This document shows positions 44,284 to 52,788 of a stretch of DNA of 52,788 nt, piece after piece (position 1 is the stretch's first letter; every line of letters starts with the position of its first letter). Below the pieces are notes generated by a model that ran no database searches, was not told where the DNA came from, and saw only the letters and a program-made list of their open reading frames with translations. A program made the position numbers and the translations under genes. The DNA is from Phycicoccus sp. (GTDB lineage Bacteria > Actinomycetota > Actinomycetes > Actinomycetales > Dermatophilaceae): NCBI GenBank assembly GCA_017993715.1, contig JAGOME010000024.1:1-52788 (forward strand), in the 5' to 3' direction.

Positions 44284-44304
44284 GGAGGGCAGGTCCTTTC
44301 GTCG

Positions 44305-44880
44305 TCAGCGCGACTGGGGGCGGGGCTTGGCGAGCTCTTGTCCGACGGCCTTGGCGACCGTGGCGAAAAAGGACAGGCTCCGGTTAATGTCCGGATCCTT
44401 GAGCAGCCCGAGCAGGGAGAACATGCCGCCGATCTCGATCGGGGCGGTGGCGAACCGCTCGCTTCCGGTCGCCAGACCGGCTGCGAGGGTGGAGAGCTGG
44501 TCGACGGCGGCCGGGTCGGTGATGCCCGATCCCAGGATCCGGTCGATGACCCCGGACTCGGCGGCCGCCACGATGCCAGGGGTAGCGGCGGGGAGGGCGC
44601 CGGCGAGAGCGATCAGCGAGGAGACGATCTCGTCGGGGTTCACGTCCCGGCCGTGCAGGGCGGGATTGGCTGCGAAGGTCTGGCGCAGCTCCACCATGCC
44701 ATCGCCGATCGAGGCGCCGATGGTTTCGCTGCGCTCGATCATTCCCGACAGGCCCTGGACCAGGATGGCCAGGAGGTCGACATGGTCGAGCAGGGTGAGC
44801 AGGGCGGCCGCGGTCTGCGGGTCGTCGAGCTTGGCGGTGAGGGCGTCGGTGGCAGCCGAACGCACGGGGGTCACAGTCAT
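44305..44880 (-). CDS. DUF1641 protein, first gene of the hydrogenase operon
   Basis: A helical protein of 191 residues with the DUF1641 outline (LLDHVDLLAILVQGLSGMIERSETIGASIGDGMVELR; IEIGGMFSLLGLLKDPDINRSLSFFATVAKAVGQEL). DUF1641 proteins occur beside hydrogenases, formate dehydrogenases and other oxidoreductases; the function is unknown. The ATG at 44880 follows GAGGAG. It lies 21 bp before the small-subunit gene and is the first gene after the divergent AraC control region. Confidence 0.85.
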   Translation of the reverse strand: MTVTPVRSAATDALTAKLDDPQTAAALLTLLDHVDLLAILVQGLSGMIERSETIGASIGDGMVELRQTFAANPALHGRDVNPDEIVSSLIALAGALPAATPGIVAAAESGVIDRILGSGITDPAAVDQLSTLAAGLATGSERFATAPIEIGGMFSLLGLLKDPDINRSLSFFATVAKAVGQELAKPRPQSR

Positions 44881-44943
44881 GGCACTCCTCGTCGAGTGGG
44901 ACCCGGTGTGTCCGCCGACCATAGGCACGCCTCACCTACCCCT

Positions 44944-45104
44944 GCTATCTCAATCCCGAAATCGCTATCGCTATCGCGCAAGAACCTTGCCCCAATAGCG
45001 CAGAGCAGCCGATAGTGGTGGAACCGGACCACCCCCTATGGCCCGGTTTCCTGCGCGAAAGGGGTGCTCTCATGCCCCAGTTGTCGCGGTTGCGCTATCT
45101 CAAT
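44944..45104. promoter_or_regulatory. divergent control region with CTATC-type repeats
   Basis: The region between the hydrogenase operon and the AraC gene contains an 11-bp direct repeat GCTATCTCAAT at 44944-44954 and 45094-45104 (exactly 150 bp apart, the second inside the AraC coding region). It also has tandem ATCGCTATCGCTATCGCG (44961-44978) and inverse copies AATAGCG (44994-45000) and CGATAGT (45010-45016). TTGCCC (44987-44992) and GATAGT (45011-45016), 18 nt apart, could be the regulator's promoter. These are good candidates for AraC-family binding sites. Confidence 0.5.
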
Positions 45105-46127
45105 ATCGACCGGACGAAGCAGCCGGTCGGTCCGCGCCGCCGCTCACGCGGCGTGCCGATCGCCCTGCAAGATCACGAGGTCGTGACGACGTCGGACCTG
45201 CCGACCTCCCAGGAGGTCGTCTCCCGGCTGCTCGGTCCGACGCGCCTGACCGTCGAGGGCCGGGCCGAGTCGTTCGCCACGACGCTGAATGCCGTGCGCT
45301 TCCTCGACGTGACCATGGCCTACCTCGATCTGCACGTCGAGGCGACCCTGGAGGTGCCTAAGTCGGCGGACTGTTTCACCGTGCACATGACGACCAATGG
45401 CACCGCCGAGGTGACCCTGGACGGTGAGCGGCACGAAGTCACGGCCTTCTTCACGCTGGTGGCCTCGCCCGGCTCGGCCTACAGCCTGCATCTGGGGGCT
45501 GACTCGCCCCAACTGCTCCTCCGCTTCGAGCGGGCAGCGGTCGAGCGGCAGCTCTCGCGGATGCTCGGCCGCAGCCTGGACGCCCCGATCGTCTTCGAGC
45601 CGTTCGGTGATCTGACCCAGGAGGAGGCGGTGCGCTGGCACGGCGCGATCCAGATCCTGTCCAGCGAGGTGGTGTCGCCGCACTCGCTCATCCAGCAAGG
45701 GGTGGGGGCCGTGGCCCTGGAGGAGCTGCTCATCTCCACGCTGCTCTACATCCAGGGCTCGAACTACGCAGACCTGGTGCGCTCGACACCGAAACCGAGT
45801 GGCCGGGCAGCCGTGCGGCGCTCGCTGGAGTACATCGAACAGCATCTGGCCGAGCCGATCAGCCTGGCCGACCTGTCGCGGCATTCGGGGATGAGCGCCC
45901 GCTCCATTCAAGCCGGCTTCCGCGACGACCTCCGCACGACGCCGATCTCGTACATCCGAGACCGTCGCCTGGACCGGGCCCGCGAGACGTTGATGCAGGC
46001 CCTGCCTGAGGACGGGGTGACCGTCACCGAAGTGGCGCAGCACTGGGGTTTCGGCCACCTGGGGTCCTTCGCCGTGCTGTATCGAAAACGGTTCGGGGAG
46101 TCCCCGAGCCAGACCTTGAAGTCCTGA
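45072..46127 (+). CDS. AraC-family transcriptional regulator
   Basis: A DNA-binding regulator of 351 residues. The N-terminal half resembles the AraC-binding-like domain (a beta-barrel with FTVHMTTNGTAEVTLDGERHEV and LLLRFERAAVERQL). The C-terminal hundred residues carry two helix-turn-helices: ISLADLSRHSGMSARSIQAGF and VTVTEVAQHWGFGHLGSFAVLYRKRFGESPS. The ATG at 45072 has AAAGGGG upstream; a GTG at 45015 in frame is less likely. It heads a transcript with hypA and hypB and faces the structural operon, so it probably controls H2 metabolism; the signal is unknown. Confidence 0.88.
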   Translation: MPQLSRLRYLNIDRTKQPVGPRRRSRGVPIALQDHEVVTTSDLPTSQEVVSRLLGPTRLTVEGRAESFATTLNAVRFLDVTMAYLDLHVEATLEVPKSADCFTVHMTTNGTAEVTLDGERHEVTAFFTLVASPGSAYSLHLGADSPQLLLRFERAAVERQLSRMLGRSLDAPIVFEPFGDLTQEEAVRWHGAIQILSSEVVSPHSLIQQGVGAVALEELLISTLLYIQGSNYADLVRSTPKPSGRAAVRRSLEYIEQHLAEPISLADLSRHSGMSARSIQAGFRDDLRTTPISYIRDRRLDRARETLMQALPEDGVTVTEVAQHWGFGHLGSFAVLYRKRFGESPSQTLKS

Positions 46128-46140
46128 AGGAGCCAGCACC

Positions 46141-46560
46141 GTGCACGAGTTGTCGTTGTGCCACAGCATTCTCGGCATTGCCGAGCGAGGTCGGAGTGGT
46201 CGGGCCGTCACGACCGTCCATCTCCAGGTCGGCCAGCTGCGCCAGGTGGTGCCGGAGACGCTGCGCTACTGCTGGACCCTCGTGGCCGCCGGGACAGGTC
46301 TGGACGGCTCGGTTCTCGAGATCGACCACGTCCCTGTCACCTTGGAATGCCGCGCCTGCGGCGCCACGACGACGGTCGAGCACCACCTAGTCCTCACCTG
46401 CGCCAGGTGCGGCAGTGGGGATATCCGCGTCGTCACTGGCGAGGAGTTCGTCCTGACCAGCCTTGACCTGGCGCCCCTGCCTGATCCCCTGCTCGTACCC
46501 GATCCCCCGCCAAGCCCCGATCCCCTGCCAAGCACTGACAAGGAGTACGCCGATGGGTAG
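46141..46560 (+). CDS. hypA: hydrogenase nickel-insertion protein HypA
   Basis: A nickel metallochaperone of 139 residues. It starts (GTG) with MHELSLCHSI, where His2 is the nickel ligand, and has a zinc site of two pairs, Cys70-x2-Cys73 and Cys87-x2-Cys90. The C-terminus has an unusual Asp/Pro-rich tail (PDPLLVPDPPPSPDPLPS) beyond the normal HypA core. It starts 13 bp after the AraC stop, and its end overlaps hypB by 8 bp. Confidence 0.95.
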   Translation: MHELSLCHSILGIAERGRSGRAVTTVHLQVGQLRQVVPETLRYCWTLVAAGTGLDGSVLEIDHVPVTLECRACGATTTVEHHLVLTCARCGSGDIRVVTGEEFVLTSLDLAPLPDPLLVPDPPPSPDPLPSTDKEYADG

Positions 46561-47356
46561 GTTCCACCGCCACGACGACGGCACTGTTCACGAGCACGAC
46601 CAGAAGCACTCTCATGAGCATGCGGACGACCACGACCACGTGCACGACCACGACACCTCGGCGAGTGACGCCCACGGTGATCACTCCGGTTATGCCACCG
46701 GCCCGGAACGCGTGAGCGTCCTGGAGCGGATCTTCACCGAGAACGACGTGTCGGCGGCCCGCAACAAGGCGGCCTTCGATGCCGCCAGCGTCACCTGCAT
46801 CAACCTCATGTCGGCGCCAGGTGCGGGCAAGACGACCCTGCTCGCGGCGACCTTGGCGCACCTGCGGGACCGCGGCATTCGCACCGGTGTCGTCGAGGGC
46901 GACATCGAGACGAGCATCGACGCGGACCGGCTCGCGGGACTGGGTGCTCAGATTTCGCTGCTCAACACCGGAAATGGCTTCGGCGGCGAGTGTCATTTGG
47001 ACGCGCCGATGGTGGCTCGAGCGCTGGCCGGACTGGACTTGGCGGCGCTGGACCTGGTGCTGGTCGAGAACGTCGGCAACTTGGTGTGTCCCGCGGAGTT
47101 CGACGTCGGGGCGCACCGACGCGCCATGGTGGCCTCGGTCACCGAGGGCGAGGAGAAGCCCCTGAAGTACCCGGTCATGTTCCGCGCCGTCGACGTTGTC
47201 GTCATCAACAAGATCGACCTGGTCCCCCATCTGGACTTCGACCTGGCGGCATTCCGCGCCAACATCCGGGCGGTCAACCCGCGGGCCATCATCATCGAAC
47301 TCAGCGCACGCACGGGCGAAGGTCTGGAGGAGTGGTACGCGTGGCTTTGCCCCTGA
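46553..47356 (+). CDS. hypB: hydrogenase nickel-insertion GTPase HypB
   Basis: A GTPase of 267 residues that stores and delivers nickel with HypA. The first 45 residues include 13 histidines (HEHADDHDHVHDHD region), a nickel-storage tail. The P-loop SAPGAGKTT is at 87-95, VVEGDIETS, ENVGNLVCP and NKIDL follow, and NGFGGECHLDA carries the metal-site cysteine and histidine of the G domain. The N-terminal CxxCGC motif of E. coli HypB is absent. The ATG at 46553 lies inside the hypA end. Confidence 0.96.
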   Translation: MGRFHRHDDGTVHEHDQKHSHEHADDHDHVHDHDTSASDAHGDHSGYATGPERVSVLERIFTENDVSAARNKAAFDAASVTCINLMSAPGAGKTTLLAATLAHLRDRGIRTGVVEGDIETSIDADRLAGLGAQISLLNTGNGFGGECHLDAPMVARALAGLDLAALDLVLVENVGNLVCPAEFDVGAHRRAMVASVTEGEEKPLKYPVMFRAVDVVVINKIDLVPHLDFDLAAFRANIRAVNPRAIIIELSARTGEGLEEWYAWLCP

Positions 47357-48156
47357 TCGTTCAGGACGACCAGACGCTGGGCTTCCATTGGAGCCTGCCG
47401 GACGGCACCCCTGCCACCTTGGCGCAGGTCATCGGCCTACCCGACGCCGAGGCCAACCGATGGCTGCCGACGCACCTGGAGGCGCTCGACGACGTCCTTA
47501 TTGCGGTCGCGACGCGGTTCGCTGACGTCATGGGCGGGGGCCGGGAGCTGCCGGCCGATGAGCGGGACGAGGCGCGAGCGGCATTCCGGACCGTCGACCG
47601 GCTCAGCGCGGAGTACGCAACCGCCTGGCGGGTCAGTGGCCTACGCACCGATCTGCGGGCCGGGCAGATCATCGGTACCGGGGTGCTGATGAGCATCCGA
47701 CTGCGGGTGGCGCTCGGCGAGATGGGTCCGGCCCCGTTCGACGGCGAGCTCGACGAGCCTGGTCCCGGCGTCGTCGGCGGGCACGCAGGGATGCACGAGG
47801 TGGATGCCGCCATGCCGTGGCTCGGTGCGCGCTGGCTGGTGGTCACCGATGACAGCCGGCGGCTCCCCGCGACGCTGAGCATGCTGCTGCACGACTCTTC
47901 AGGGGTCGACAAGGATGCAACGCTCAAGGAGCATCGGGCGGCGTTGCGTGCGGTGACGGGGGCCGTCGATCGCGTGGGGGTGGAGCCGATCGAGGCGTCC
48001 GGGGCCGTCGACTGGCTCCTGTACGACTGGCTCATGGCGCATCGCGACGGCGAGGACAGCGGCGCCGTCGAGTTGCGGCGTGGGCAGGAGCGGGATGCGG
48101 CGATGATCGTCGATGCCGCCGCTGCGTCGGTCATGTTGCGCGCCGCCTTCCCCTGA
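47341..48156 (+). CDS. hypB-linked protein of unknown function
   Basis: A protein of 271 residues whose GTG start overlaps the end of hypB by 16 bp, so it belongs to the hypA-hypB transcript. It is mostly helical (DALTHLEALDDVLIAVATRFADV-like N-terminal part, SMLLHDSSGVDKDATLKEHRAALRAVTGAVDRVG) with a middle section containing DLRAGQIIGTGVLMSIRLRVALGEMGP and WLVVTDDSRRLPATL. No family, metal motif or membrane segment was recognised. A hydrogenase-related role is suggested only by position. Confidence 0.7.
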   Translation: MALPLIVQDDQTLGFHWSLPDGTPATLAQVIGLPDAEANRWLPTHLEALDDVLIAVATRFADVMGGGRELPADERDEARAAFRTVDRLSAEYATAWRVSGLRTDLRAGQIIGTGVLMSIRLRVALGEMGPAPFDGELDEPGPGVVGGHAGMHEVDAAMPWLGARWLVVTDDSRRLPATLSMLLHDSSGVDKDATLKEHRAALRAVTGAVDRVGVEPIEASGAVDWLLYDWLMAHRDGEDSGAVELRRGQERDAAMIVDAAAASVMLRAAFP

Positions 48157-48180
48157 CCGCTCGCCTCCCATCCCGCCGCT

Positions 48181-48236
48181 GTGGGTGAACCGAGAGCCTC
48201 TGGAGTGCTCACCTCGGCGATGCCAGATTCACCCAC
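48181..48236. repeat. inverted repeat GTGGGTGAA/TTCACCCAC
   Basis: GTGGGTGAA (48181-48189) pairs with TTCACCCAC (48228-48236). An inner helix CCGAG/CTCGG (48190-48194, 48213-48217) stacks on the outer stem. It lies just past the end of the hypA-hypB transcript and could terminate it. Confidence 0.5.
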
Positions 48237-48289
48237 ATGCATCAGCACCCACGGGGGCGAGGGCCTGCGGGTGGGCGAACCCTGGAGGT

Positions 48290-48357
48290 ACGGCAGCGGT
48301 TACCCCTTAGTAGTTGGGGCTACCACCCCGTCTACCAAGGGGTAACCGCTGCCGTAT
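48290..48357. terminator. long perfect hairpin between the hyp and cbb operons
   Basis: Two 20-nt perfect arms (48290-48309 and 48338-48357) enclose 28 nt that pair further (GTAG/CTAC and GGGG/CCCC). The helix is close to 28 bp with two small bulges. It lies between the convergent hypB-linked gene and cbbX, where a bidirectional terminator would be expected, but it is much longer than a normal terminator and lacks a U-run. The 285-bp spacer holds no other gene. Confidence 0.65.
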
Positions 48358-48441
48358 TCCCGAACTGTTCAGAAGGTCCCTTCACATGACAGCACCTCTG
48401 AGGTTCAGTCTCACCCACACCCGCGCGGGGATGCCAAGAGG

Positions 48442-49419
48442 TCAGGCGAACAGGGTCGACCCGCGGACGTCGGCGGCGGTCAGCGTGACCAGATCGGCCT
48501 TGGTCAGCGGCCGCCCCATCTCCACGAGCCGGCGTGCCTGACGCAGCCGACACCGCTCAATGGCGTTGCGCACCGAGCGCGCATTGGAGAACCGCGGCTG
48601 CGCCATCCGCAGCGTCAGGTACTCCGCGAACGCCTCCTGCGCCTCGTCGTCGAAGACGAACGACTCCCCCGCCACCATCAGCTCGGCGATCCGGACCAGC
48701 TCCTCGTGGCTGTAGTCCTCGAACCCGATGTGGTGCGGCACCCGCGACGACAGGCCGGGGTTGGCCCCAAAGAACGTCGCCATCCGATCTGGATACCCCG
48801 CGAAGATGACGACAAGAGACCCGCGCTCGTTCTCCATGTCGGTCAAGAGGATCTCGATGACCTCTTGGCCGTAGTCGCGCTCGTTCTCAGGACGGAACAG
48901 GTAATACGCCTCGTCGATGAACAGAATGCCGCCCGCCGCCCGCGCGATCGCCTCCTTGGTCTTGGGTGCGGTGTGCCCGATGAACTGCCCGACAAGATCG
49001 TCACGCGTCACGGTGTGCACCTTGGGGGTCTTGATGTAGCCCAGGGCGTGCAGGATCTGGGCCATCCGGAGCGCGACCGTGGTCTTGCCGGTGCCCGGTC
49101 CCCCGGTGAAGCTCATGTGCAGCGTCGGCCGCGACGTCTCCAGCCCGAACCGCTGACGGGCTCGGTCCACGAGCAGCAGGGCGGCGATCTCGCTGACTCG
49201 GCGCTTGACCGCGGTCAACCCCACCAGGTCGGCCTCCAGCCCCGCCAGAGTGGATCGGACCTGCTCGGCTTCGGCGTCGTGCGATAGATCGAGCTCGGCT
49301 CCCTCGGGCAGGACGACCGGCTCGGCCGGTTCAGGGGGCGGAGGGGCCCCGGGGGTATGCCGGGCGGCGGCATACCCCCGGTCCCGGCCGAACCCGGCAG
49401 GGCGATCAGGCGCGGCCAT
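48442..49419 (-). CDS. cbbX: red-type RuBisCO activase CbbX
   Basis: An AAA+ ATPase of 325 residues that frees inhibited red-type RuBisCO by pulling on the large-subunit C-terminus. The Walker A motif GGPGTGKTT, Walker [14 protein letters not shown], sensor [11 protein letters not shown] and arginine-finger region [17 protein letters not shown] are present. The N-terminal ~45 residues are Pro/Ala/Glu-rich and poorly conserved. The start at 49419 overlaps the end of cbbS by 14 bp. Confidence 0.96.
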   Translation of the reverse strand: MAAPDRPAGFGRDRGYAAARHTPGAPPPPEPAEPVVLPEGAELDLSHDAEAEQVRSTLAGLEADLVGLTAVKRRVSEIAALLLVDRARQRFGLETSRPTLHMSFTGGPGTGKTTVALRMAQILHALGYIKTPKVHTVTRDDLVGQFIGHTAPKTKEAIARAAGGILFIDEAYYLFRPENERDYGQEVIEILLTDMENERGSLVVIFAGYPDRMATFFGANPGLSSRVPHHIGFEDYSHEELVRIAELMVAGESFVFDDEAQEAFAEYLTLRMAQPRFSNARSVRNAIERCRLRQARRLVEMGRPLTKADLVTLTAADVRGSTLFA

Positions 49420-49831
49420 ACCGCTCACCGCTCGGCGCCAGCGTCGCGTAGGACTGCACGCCATACGTCTGGCGACGGTCCGCTCCCTCGGTGCGGGTCA
49501 ACAGGAATCCGGGCTCGGTCGAGGGCCGCTGGACGAGGAACTGCATGGCGACGGTCTGGCGCCCCAAACTCGCGTCGTAAGCGAGCACCCGCACATAGTG
49601 CTCGGGGAAGGTGGCGCGGCATTCGTCGATCTCACGCATCACCCCGGCCGGGTCGTCGAGGTCGAACAGCGGGAGCCCGAACATCTCCCAGTAGACGTTG
49701 CGGGGGTGAGGATCGTCGGTGTACTCGACCGAGACCGGCCAGCCGTGGGCGAGGGCATAGGAGACCTGGGCCTCGATCTCGGCGTCGGTTAGGTCGGGCA
49801 GGTACGAGAAGGTCCCGTGGCGCAGCTTCAT
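49406..49831 (-). CDS. cbbS: RuBisCO small subunit, red-type form I
   Basis: The small subunit, 141 residues from the ATG at 49831, which lies 10 nt after AAGGA. An upstream in-frame GTG at 49840 is too close to that site. The core matches form I small subunits ([53 protein letters not shown]). It carries the longer C-terminal extension typical of red-type enzymes, ending in [15 protein letters not shown]. It follows cbbL after a short gap. Confidence 0.95.
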   Translation of the reverse strand: MKLRHGTFSYLPDLTDAEIEAQVSYALAHGWPVSVEYTDDPHPRNVYWEMFGLPLFDLDDPAGVMREIDECRATFPEHYVRVLAYDASLGRQTVAMQFLVQRPSTEPGFLLTRTEGADRRQTYGVQSYATLAPSGERYGRA

Positions 49832-49860
49832 GATGCTCACTTCCTTTGGTCGGGATCGGG

Positions 49861-51441
<1,581 letters not shown>

Positions 51442-51447
51442 GGACGA

Positions 51448-52380
51448 ATGCCGCCCGCCCCCACCACCGCTCCCCTGCCCCCCGCACGGCTCGCGGCCGC
51501 GGCCACCTGGAGCCGGCTTCACACCTTCCTTGCGGTGATCGACACCGGCTCCGTGCGCGCGGCCTCCGACCAGCTGCACGTGACTCCCCCGGCCGTCTCC
51601 GCGGCCGTCGGCGCCCTGGAGCGCGAACTTGGGGCGCCCCTGTTCGTCAAGGAGGGACGCGGGATCACGCCTACCCCGGCGGGCCGGACCTTCGCGCGGT
51701 ACGCCCGCAGCCTGCTCGGTCTCCTCGACGAGGCGGCTATCGCGGTGCGGGACACCGAAAGGAGCCGGCTGCGACTCGGTGCGGTCGCCACTGCCGCCGA
51801 GTTCGTGCTGCCGCCCCTATTGGCGGCGTTCGCCACCTCGCACCCGCACGTCGAGCTGAGCCTGACCGTCGCGCCGCGCGATGCGCTCTTTGCCTCCCTG
51901 CAACACCACGAGATCGATCTCGTCCTGGCCGGGCGCCCGCCGCGCGGCTCCGGACTGGTCACGCGCGGTCGCCGACCCACCCGACTGGTGGTCGTTGCTG
52001 CCCCCACGGTCGCGGCCACGACAACCAGCCCCGCACAGGCGACGTGGCTGCTGCGATCCACCGGATCCGGGACCCTGCGCGCAACCCACGAGCTGTTGGC
52101 CGGATTCGCCACGCCGCCCCGGACCCTGACCCTGGGGACGGCAGGCGCCGTCGTCGCCGCGGCCCGCGCCGGGCTCGGGGTCACTCTCGTCCATGAGGAC
52201 GCGGTAACCGAGGACCTGTCGTCGGGGCGGCTGGCCCTGGTCCCCCTCACCGGCACCCCTCTAGACCGCCCCTGGCACCTGGTCTCCAACCGGACCATCC
52301 CCGCCGCGGCTCGCTCCTTCGTCGGGCAGGTGCGGACCGCGGACGCGGTAGGCGGACATGCCTTCGGGCCGGCCCGGTGA
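51448..52380 (+). CDS. cbbR: LysR-family regulator of the RuBisCO operon
   Basis: A LysR-type regulator of 310 residues. The winged helix-turn-helix is near the N-terminus (LHTFLAVIDTGSVRAASDQLHVTPPAVSAAVGALERELGAPLFVKEGRGITPTPAGR). An effector-binding domain follows (LRLGAVATAAEFVLPPLLAAFATSHPHVELSL). It is divergent from cbbL with a dyad-rich shared promoter, the classical CbbR layout. The ATG at 51448 has no clear ribosome site, consistent with a leaderless transcript. The likely effector is a Calvin-cycle metabolite. Confidence 0.93.
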   Translation: MPPAPTTAPLPPARLAAAATWSRLHTFLAVIDTGSVRAASDQLHVTPPAVSAAVGALERELGAPLFVKEGRGITPTPAGRTFARYARSLLGLLDEAAIAVRDTERSRLRLGAVATAAEFVLPPLLAAFATSHPHVELSLTVAPRDALFASLQHHEIDLVLAGRPPRGSGLVTRGRRPTRLVVVAAPTVAATTTSPAQATWLLRSTGSGTLRATHELLAGFATPPRTLTLGTAGAVVAAARAGLGVTLVHEDAVTEDLSSGRLALVPLTGTPLDRPWHLVSNRTIPAAARSFVGQVRTADAVGGHAFGPAR

Positions 52381-52485
52381 GGCCATCTCACCCGACAGAC
52401 CCACCCCACGGGTGATCCCGCGCGCGGTCGACACCGGCACAGTCGAGGCAACGACCGAGCCGATCACCAACCCCGGGAGCCGACC

Positions 52486-52788
52486 ATGGCCGACCTGTCC
52501 GACACCGCCCTGCGCCTGACCAGCGGCCGCCGCGGCATTCTCGCCGCGGACGAGAGCATCCGCACGATGTCTGGGCGTCTCGAGGCCCAGGGTGTCGAGG
52601 GGACAGAGCGCAATCGGCGCGACTACCGCCAACTGCTCGTCACCGCCCCCGACCTGTCGACGCGGGTGTCGGGCGTCATCCTCTGCGACGAGACCTTCGG
52701 GCAGTCGCTCAGCGACGGACGACCCTTCCCCCAGGCCTGCCACGAGCTGGGCATCCTCCCGGGGATCAAGGTCGACACGGGCACCCGC
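52486..52788 (+). CDS. class I fructose-bisphosphate aldolase (5' part)
   Basis: The first 101 codons of a class I (Schiff-base) aldolase; the gene runs off the window. GRRGILAADESIRTMSGRLE and SGVILCDETFGQSL are the conserved N-terminal blocks, and GIKVDTGTR is the start of the next one. GGGAG lies 6 nt before the ATG. Its place beside cbbR and the RuBisCO operon suggests use in the Calvin cycle (fructose and sedoheptulose bisphosphate formation). The catalytic lysine lies beyond the window. Confidence 0.92.
   Translation, partial: MADLSDTALRLTSGRRGILAADESIRTMSGRLEAQGVEGTERNRRDYRQLLVTAPDLSTRVSGVILCDETFGQSLSDGRPFPQACHELGILPGIKVDTGTR

Noticed and set aside
48290-48357. Integron attC site or tRNA-like structure
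   Set aside because: No integrase, cassette structure or conserved attC core is present, and no cloverleaf can be drawn.

Overview
The window is high-GC DNA from an actinobacterium. Gene content and order (DUF3000, RNase D, fadA, fadB, then dxs; a coproporphyrin-type haem pathway with ChdC; a Gly-Cys-Val tRNA cluster; GTG starts and 4-bp start/stop overlaps) fit the Micrococcales, perhaps an Intrasporangiaceae/Dermatophilaceae-like genus. That placement is inference. No CRISPR array, insertion sequence, rRNA, prophage or known riboswitch was recognised.

Layout. 1-4060: an XRE/MmyB-type regulator divergent from a small redox cluster (zinc alcohol dehydrogenase, aldo/keto reductase, DUF2255 protein, cupin). 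4070-7030: a hypothetical protein, tRNA-Val/Cys/Gly with a terminator, and a BrkB-family membrane protein. 7030-12450: PPK2 kinase, RibD-like reductase, alpha/beta hydrolase, a POL-LIG repair ligase and MsrB. 12470-17060: haem genes (chdC, cgoX, hemE) around a DUF4349 lipoprotein. 17070-29880: DMT transporter, DUF3000, RNase D, the fadA-fadB beta-oxidation pair, an HTH-MurA fusion, dxs, a hydrolase, a small hypothetical protein and a CNNM/CorC membrane protein with a possible leader peptide.

29894-48156 is the most interesting part: a complete [NiFe]-hydrogenase locus of the group 1h (high-affinity, actinobacterial) type. Sixteen genes lie on the minus strand: DUF1641, small and large subunits, maturation protease, a 110-aa unknown, a TPR protein, a NifU-Rieske fusion, a six-blade NHL protein, hypF, hypC, a SIS-HypC fusion, a GmhA-like SIS protein, hypE, hypC, hypD and a DUF6390-like protein. 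An AraC-family regulator, hypA, hypB and an unknown 271-aa gene diverge from them. Beside this lies a red-type form I RuBisCO operon (cbbL-cbbS-cbbX), its divergent LysR regulator (cbbR), and the start of a class I fructose-bisphosphate aldolase gene. Together they suggest aerobic oxidation of (possibly atmospheric) H2 coupled to Calvin-cycle CO2 fixation.

The strongest candidates for undescribed biology are the accessory proteins of the hydrogenase locus. The GmhA homologue has lost catalytic residues, a HypC domain is fused behind a SIS-like domain, and NifU and Rieske domains are fused beside an NHL propeller. Outside the locus, an octamer (GAATGCCG) is about 20-fold over-represented, a 64-nt repeat sits in two convergent intergenic regions, and a 19-codon leader ORF with a ribosome-site hairpin precedes the CNNM gene.
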